A stretch of 13,106 nt of DNA from Physocladia obscura (taxonomy: Eukaryota; Chytridiomycota; Chytridiomycetes; Chytridiales; Chytriomycetaceae), in NCBI GenBank assembly GCA_027596945.1, contig JADGJH010000927.1:1-13106 (forward strand), written 5' to 3'. Positions 9,470 through 13,106 of this stretch are shown one piece after another (the stretch's first letter is position 1; each line of letters opens with the position of its first letter). The notes beneath the pieces are model-generated. The model saw nothing but the letters and a program-made list of their open reading frames with translations, made no database searches and was not told the origin of the DNA. Position numbers and translations under genes: made by a program.

Positions 9470-10735
9470 TCTGTCAGTGCAAGTGTGAAAGAAGTTGTCC
9501 AACTGGCAAAACAAAACCCAATGAGGGTGCACTCAAAGAGAGAACAAACTGATTATACAATCGCAAAACAGGAAAAACAAAATGTGAGTAAATATGACAA
9601 ACAAAAAATAGGAAAAATAATGCCCAAAAAAATCAAAATAATTATTTTACTCATTTTAACATGTATCAAAAGAAAAATGTTCAAAGGAGAACAGGTCATG
9701 TGATGAACAAAAGCTAAAAAAATGATGCCTAATAATATTAACAGAACAGGAAGAAAAAAGCCAAGGGGAAGGAAACTGCATTGAATTGCAAACCTAAAAA
9801 ATGCTGGATATGGAGGAAATTGAGGAGAAACTGGATGAAGAGGAAGATAATAGATTTGAAGCAGATGAAAATGTAGAATTTCCTGAAATGGGCCAAAAAA
9901 ATGTGTAATACAACCAAAAAATGTGGACTGTATTCCACAACTGACACAGTGGAAAAAGAGAGAAAAGAAGAAGAAGAAAAAGGGAAAAGAAAGACAACAC
10001 AGTGAAAAGAGAACACTGGCAACTCTTAATAGGGATACAAAAACAAATAAACAACCTGAAAAAGAAGAAAAATTTGTAGCTCCAATGCCACTATTAATCC
10101 AAGGCAAAGGAAATACATTGGTACTACCTTCAGTAGAGACAATACTAAAACAAAAGATGGACAAAAAAGAAGTCAGAAGAAGATTTAACAAAATGATGGG
10201 AATAGTGGAACAGGAATAAATAATAGAGCAAGAAAATGAAAACTTGGATATAAACAAAAAGAAAAAAAAAGTGGAGGATAGTAGCACAGACAATTAAGTG
10301 GGAAACAAAAAGCAAACAAACATGTGGAAATGTTCCTTGCAACTGCCAAAAAGCAACAAATCAAACAACAACACAAATAGATGAAAACAAAAAAGGCAAA
10401 AAAGTCAGCAGAGATCAAGGAGAAAAAAGTAGCAATAATATTAACAAAACAAATGGCACACCACCTGCACAAACAACCCATTAGAATAGGCTCAACACTA
10501 GTATCAATAGTGCTTGCCCTCAAAAACTGCCAACTTAGAATCACATGTATCTATTTGCCAACAGAGGCAAATACAAAGGAAATGAGGGAGTGGGTACTAA
10601 AAACAATAAATTCAGATAGAAAAAATGGCTGTGAAGCAATATAGATGGGTGACTGGACATTTGAGTTGGGTAATTTCAAATATAGACATGAAACAGAGAC
10701 AAAATTACTTGGGTTTCAGTTTGCAAAAAAAAAAA
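9470..10735 (+). pseudogene. Decayed LINE (non-LTR retrotransposon) fragment: charged upstream segment and APE-type endonuclease piece
   Basis: The + strand is strikingly A-rich with Lys/Glu-rich readings in several frames. 9801-9908 is acidic (M-L-D-M-E-E-I-E-E-K-L-D-E-E-E-D). 9908-10216 is very basic, then carries P-M-P-L-L-I-Q-G-K-G-N-T-L-V-L-P-S-V-E-T. The diagnostic part is 10381-10710: V-A-I-I-L-T-K-Q, then I-R-I-G-S-T-L-V-S-I, L-R-I-T-C-I-Y-L-P-T, R-K-N-G-C-E-A-I, an in-frame TAG at 10642, and M-G-D-W-T. These match, in order, the 'G-V-A-I-L', 'R-x-x-x-I-x-x', 'I-x-x-I-Y-x-P' and 'G-D-W/F-N' blocks of LINE endonucleases. The stop, frame changes and loss of the Asn after G-D-W show it is dead. 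No reverse transcriptase follows, so the copy is broken on its 3' side. Confidence 0.6.
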
Positions 10736-11498
10736 AAATTCATTTTGTTCTGGTGTGAAAAATCTACTTGGAATCTCTGTCAATGCCTGATAGGTGACGG
10801 AACATCAAATTTTTTTTGTTTGGTTCTATGAATCTGTTTTTTCGAGAAGGAATCTGATATGCTATTGCTGTTGACACACAATCTAATCTTACCTTTTGAT
10901 TAAAAATAAAAAGTTCAATGAGAAATATTAACATATTGTTTTTTTGATTATCATCAATATTTTCTATAAAATCTCCAACTCTTTGGTGATTATTAGAACC
11001 TGATGATGTCAAGTTATTAAAAAATTGGGTTTTCTCTGCGCAAGAAATTTTCTGAGATAGGTCAGAGTTATTTCCATTGATTTGAGAAATGATTGATTTG
11101 CCAGTCTTTGTCAGCTTCTAGTAACAGTACTTTTTGTACCAATTTTTTTACATCATTGCAAAGATTTACACTTTCATTGGCACCATGCTTTTAGTAGCAA
11201 CAACTTTATAGCACTTTAGAAATTCAATTAGTGTTGTTCAACAATTTTGACTGCAGTCAATTTGGTGGTTGGATTTTTGTCCAAATTACATTCCCAAGTG
11301 TCTGATTGACAAATCACGCACAATTGGCACTGCCTACGGAAGTTCTTGGTGCTTAGCTAGTCATCAATATTTGACTTATCATCTGAACCTGCTCAATTTT
11401 CTCATGATGCAAGTCTACCAGTGAAGTGACCATTCCAGGAAATTCATCAAACTGATAGTCTCTGCAAATTGTGTCAGTTTTTCAGAGAATGGCAAAGA
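10736..11498 (-). other. Unrecognised remnants, including a short Cys-rich reading
   Basis: Several minus-strand segments look protein-like but cannot be named. 11012-10764 is an 82-codon reading. 11356-11231 is a 42-codon segment flanked by stops, with the Cys-rich run R-R-Q-C-Q-L-C-V-I-C-Q-S-D-T-W-E-C followed by a helical-looking tail. Around 11460-11380 a reading includes F-P-G-M-V-T-S-L-V-D-L-H-H-E-K-I-E. Frame changes between them suggest one decayed coding region, probably of a mobile element. The Cys spacing could bind zinc, but no family is recognised. Confidence 0.25.
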
Positions 11499-11520
11499 CC
11501 AGTATATTCAAGAATACTGG
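11499..11520. repeat. Inverted repeat downstream of the GPCR gene
   Basis: ccagtat and atactgg (7-bp arms) enclose 8 nt. It lies about 105 nt beyond the GPCR stop codon on the minus strand. It could sit in the 3' UTR or mark the repeat boundary; nothing else supports a role. Confidence 0.35.
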
Positions 11521-11625
11521 AGTACATGCATTTTTTTGAAAATTTGAATTTTCTCAAACATTTTGAAATTAACATTGCCAAAGTTTAATTCTATACAAAC
11601 AAAAGAAGAAATCAAAAAATATAAG

Positions 11626-12616
11626 TCAAGAAAATGCACTGGATCCATCTTCACTCTCATGCAGAACCCACCTCCTCCCAAAATATCCACAACCAAACTG
11701 TTCCCAAAAACTAGATCGAATTTCAGCTCTCAAATACAAAATCAAAATTGGCGTCACTATTACATCCGCGGTAGCAATCACCAAACTCACGAAACTTGCT
11801 ATTCTCGCTTGCCAGTCCGTCAGTCGAAAGCACGCGCTTATTATCTGAAATATCAGCATTGGCGTGTAACAAATAAACAACCCAGACGACATGACAATAC
11901 ACGATATGAGAACACTTTGCTGAACTTTCTGAACTTTTACTTCACGGCTTGTGCTTCCTCTTGTTGCGCCTAATGCATTGCTGATGAGTCTCGATACGTG
12001 GAGATATGAGAGGGCATACATTGCGATAGTTGTTCCCACGCAGATTAAAAGCATTCCTCCGAACCCAATGAGCCACACCGTCCGTTGCAGATCATTGGTG
12101 GGTGACACTGAATTTGCGGCAGGCTTTAGCCATTTTAGTTTATTATAAACGGTTTTTTCTACATATTTTTTATACCGAAGTTGCAAAGATCCAAGTAATA
12201 AAACCCGAGAAAACAACGACGCATAATATTCCGGAAGGAATTAAATAAGGCTGTCCATGATCGTTGCGGTGTTTGACAAATAGATAGCGTTCAACAGACA
12301 GCATGGTATTAATGAAAAATAAGGTGACAACAAAAATGTTTGTCATGGCGGCGGAAAATGTGCCCGGAATCACCCAATACTGATAGAAATTGAGAAATAC
12401 CCCAAATATAGCGTATAGCAGACTAGTGACGGTTAATGCGAGGATTATTCTGTCGATTCGATAACGTAGAATTCTGGTCCGGTTAGCCAAAGTTGCGGCG
12501 AGAACCAGTGAATTTAAAATAGTGCCAATAATCGTAATTGCGACCATTGCTGCTGTCCATGCATATTTCTGAATCGGTGTTGCTGGCTCTGGTACTGCTA
12601 ATTCTGTACTGTTCAT
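11626..12616 (-). CDS. Rhodopsin-class (class A-like) seven-transmembrane GPCR, two exons
   Basis: Exon 1 is 12616-12176 and exon 2 is 12123-11626. The intron (12175-12124, 52 nt) starts GTATAA and ends AAAG; joining in phase 0 gives 312 aa. Seven hydrophobic segments lie near residues 20-43, 54-83, 90-116, 124-146, 162-188, 217-244 and 252-278. Class A landmarks are TM1 Asn35 (L-N-S-L-V-L), TM3 S-V-E-R-Y (E-R-Y at 109-111, the DRY position), TM4 Trp142, and TM6 F-I-C-Y-T-P (C-W-x-P position, Pro235). TM7 has V-T-P-I-L-I, then a basic helix-8-like R-A-E-I-R-S-S-F with Cys292 as a possible palmitoylation site. Asn2-Ser-Thr is an N-glycosylation sequon. Departures: the usual TM2 Asp is replaced (Val63), the NPxxY Tyr is Ile, the TM5 Pro is absent, and there is no TM3 extracellular Cys. 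It should sit in the plasma membrane and act through G proteins; the ligand is unknown. The ATG at 12614-12616 is the only start before TM1. Confidence 0.85.
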
Positions 12617-12725
12617 TGTTGTATTGAAAATTTTTTTGCAACATAACTAATTTTTTTTTGTTCTAAACATAATCCTTAATTTATTCAATTTTTCTCAAAA
12701 TCAAAAAAAAAAAAAAAAAAAAAAA
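12617..12725 (-). promoter_or_regulatory. Short intergenic spacer holding the GYF-gene 3' end and the GPCR promoter
   Basis: Only 109 bp separate the stop of the upstream GYF-family gene from the GPCR ATG on the same strand. The spacer carries a run of 23 A on + (12703-12725; T on the transcribed-sense strand) directly abutting the GYF stop, then AT-rich sequence up to the GPCR start. No clear TATA box or polyadenylation signal was singled out. Confidence 0.4.
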
Positions 12726-13106
12726 TTACTTCCTCCCCTTCTTTTTCTGCACAGTCACGAACCCACTCTGAGCTTCACTCGCGCCAAATCCGTTTGTAGT
12801 CGAAGGTGCCCACGCGGCAGGATCATTCGCTGCATCTGCCTTTCTCCTACGCACAAACTCGTCTGCAAACTTGATCGGGTCGATTGCAGTCAATCCGCCG
12901 AGCGTATCATCGCAAACCATGGAGATTGTTTTTGGTTCGTTGACAGGAATCATCAGCAAAATTTGTAAAAACTCGTCGACTAACAATGAATGGTGAGAAT
13001 GAAAAAAAAAAAAATTACAAAAAATTAACTTTTATACCTTGAACTCCGGCAGTTGTGCTGCGGCCCAATGGTGAAAGTGCCTGTCTAGACCACTGTAAAA
13101 ATCCAG
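12726..13106 (-). CDS. C-terminal end of a GIGYF/SMY2-like GYF-domain protein (partial)
   Basis: The gene enters from the right edge. The exon at 13106-13038 is followed by an intron at 13037-12980 (58 nt, GTATAA…TTAG) and a last exon at 12979-12726. Across the junction the protein reads F-L-Q-W-S-R-Q-A-L…G-V-Q-V-D-E-F-L-Q-I-L-L-M-I-P, then F-A-D-E-F-V-R-R-R-K-A-D, and it ends G-F-V-T-V-Q-K-K-K-G-R-K. This order (a W-x-x-x-x-L helix, a '-V-x-x-F-x-x-x-L' helix, 'F-A-x-x-F-x-x-R-R', then a Lys-rich end after an aromatic-V-x-V) resembles the C-terminal region of GIGYF2 and fungal GYF proteins, which act in translational repression and mRNA control through Pro-rich ligand binding. The GYF domain itself would lie outside the window, so the name rests on the C-terminus alone. 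Frame choice in the upstream exon is fixed because the main alternative has a stop. Confidence 0.6.

Noticed and set aside
9553..10544. Phe/Leu-rich minus-strand reading frames that look like multispanning membrane proteins
   Set aside because: They are the complement of the A-rich, Lys/Glu-coding LINE fragment on +. The low-complexity F/S/L content follows from T-rich complement sequence.
11563..12148. Plus-strand open frames opposite the GPCR gene
   Set aside because: They are shadows of the receptor exons, which carry the class A motifs.
1..13106. CRISPR arrays, tRNA or rRNA genes, bacterial-type operons
   Set aside because: No regularly spaced repeats, cloverleaf-like sequence or rRNA segments were seen. 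Spliced genes show eukaryotic nuclear DNA.

Overview
This window looks like nuclear DNA of an early-diverging fungus, most likely a chytrid. It has short GT-AG introns (49-78 nt), moderately GC-rich coding exons, a peroxisome-type carnitine acyltransferase, a GYF-family C-terminus, and a rhodopsin-class 7TM receptor of a kind ordinary Dikarya lack. The chytrid assignment is inference. About two thirds of the window is AT-rich sequence carrying dead or dying transposable elements.

Layout. 1-771: remnant of a hAT-type transposase (BED finger, then the N-terminal transposase region) on +. 1034-1875: a frameshifted DDE integrase on -. 1933-2735: an unrecognised, frameshifted reading region on -. 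2740-3780: very AT-rich, with traces of a degenerate repeat of about 155-160 bp. 3781-3960: a MITE-like inverted repeat, with a further inverted arm at 4047-4069. 4195-4267: three consecutive small hairpins. 4577-6675: an intact six-exon carnitine O-acetyltransferase on +, preceded by an open, acid-free extension that looks like a mitochondrial presequence. 6870-7410: a possible copia-type gag remnant on -. 7410-9470: mostly empty. 9470-10735: a decayed A-rich LINE fragment on + with an endonuclease-domain segment. 10736-11500: unrecognised remnants. 11626-12616: an intact two-exon GPCR-like gene on -. 12726-13106: the 3' end of a GIGYF/SMY2-like gene on -, which runs off the right edge.

Three cellular genes are present and do not form a pathway. 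The carnitine acetyltransferase would move acetyl units as acetyl-carnitine between peroxisome and mitochondrion, and its C-terminal AKL supports peroxisomal import. The GPCR and GYF genes lie head to tail on the minus strand, only 109 bp apart, which is compact next to the TE-filled DNA around them. The items most worth following up are the divergent class-A-like receptor and the possible hidden mitochondrial start of the acetyltransferase.
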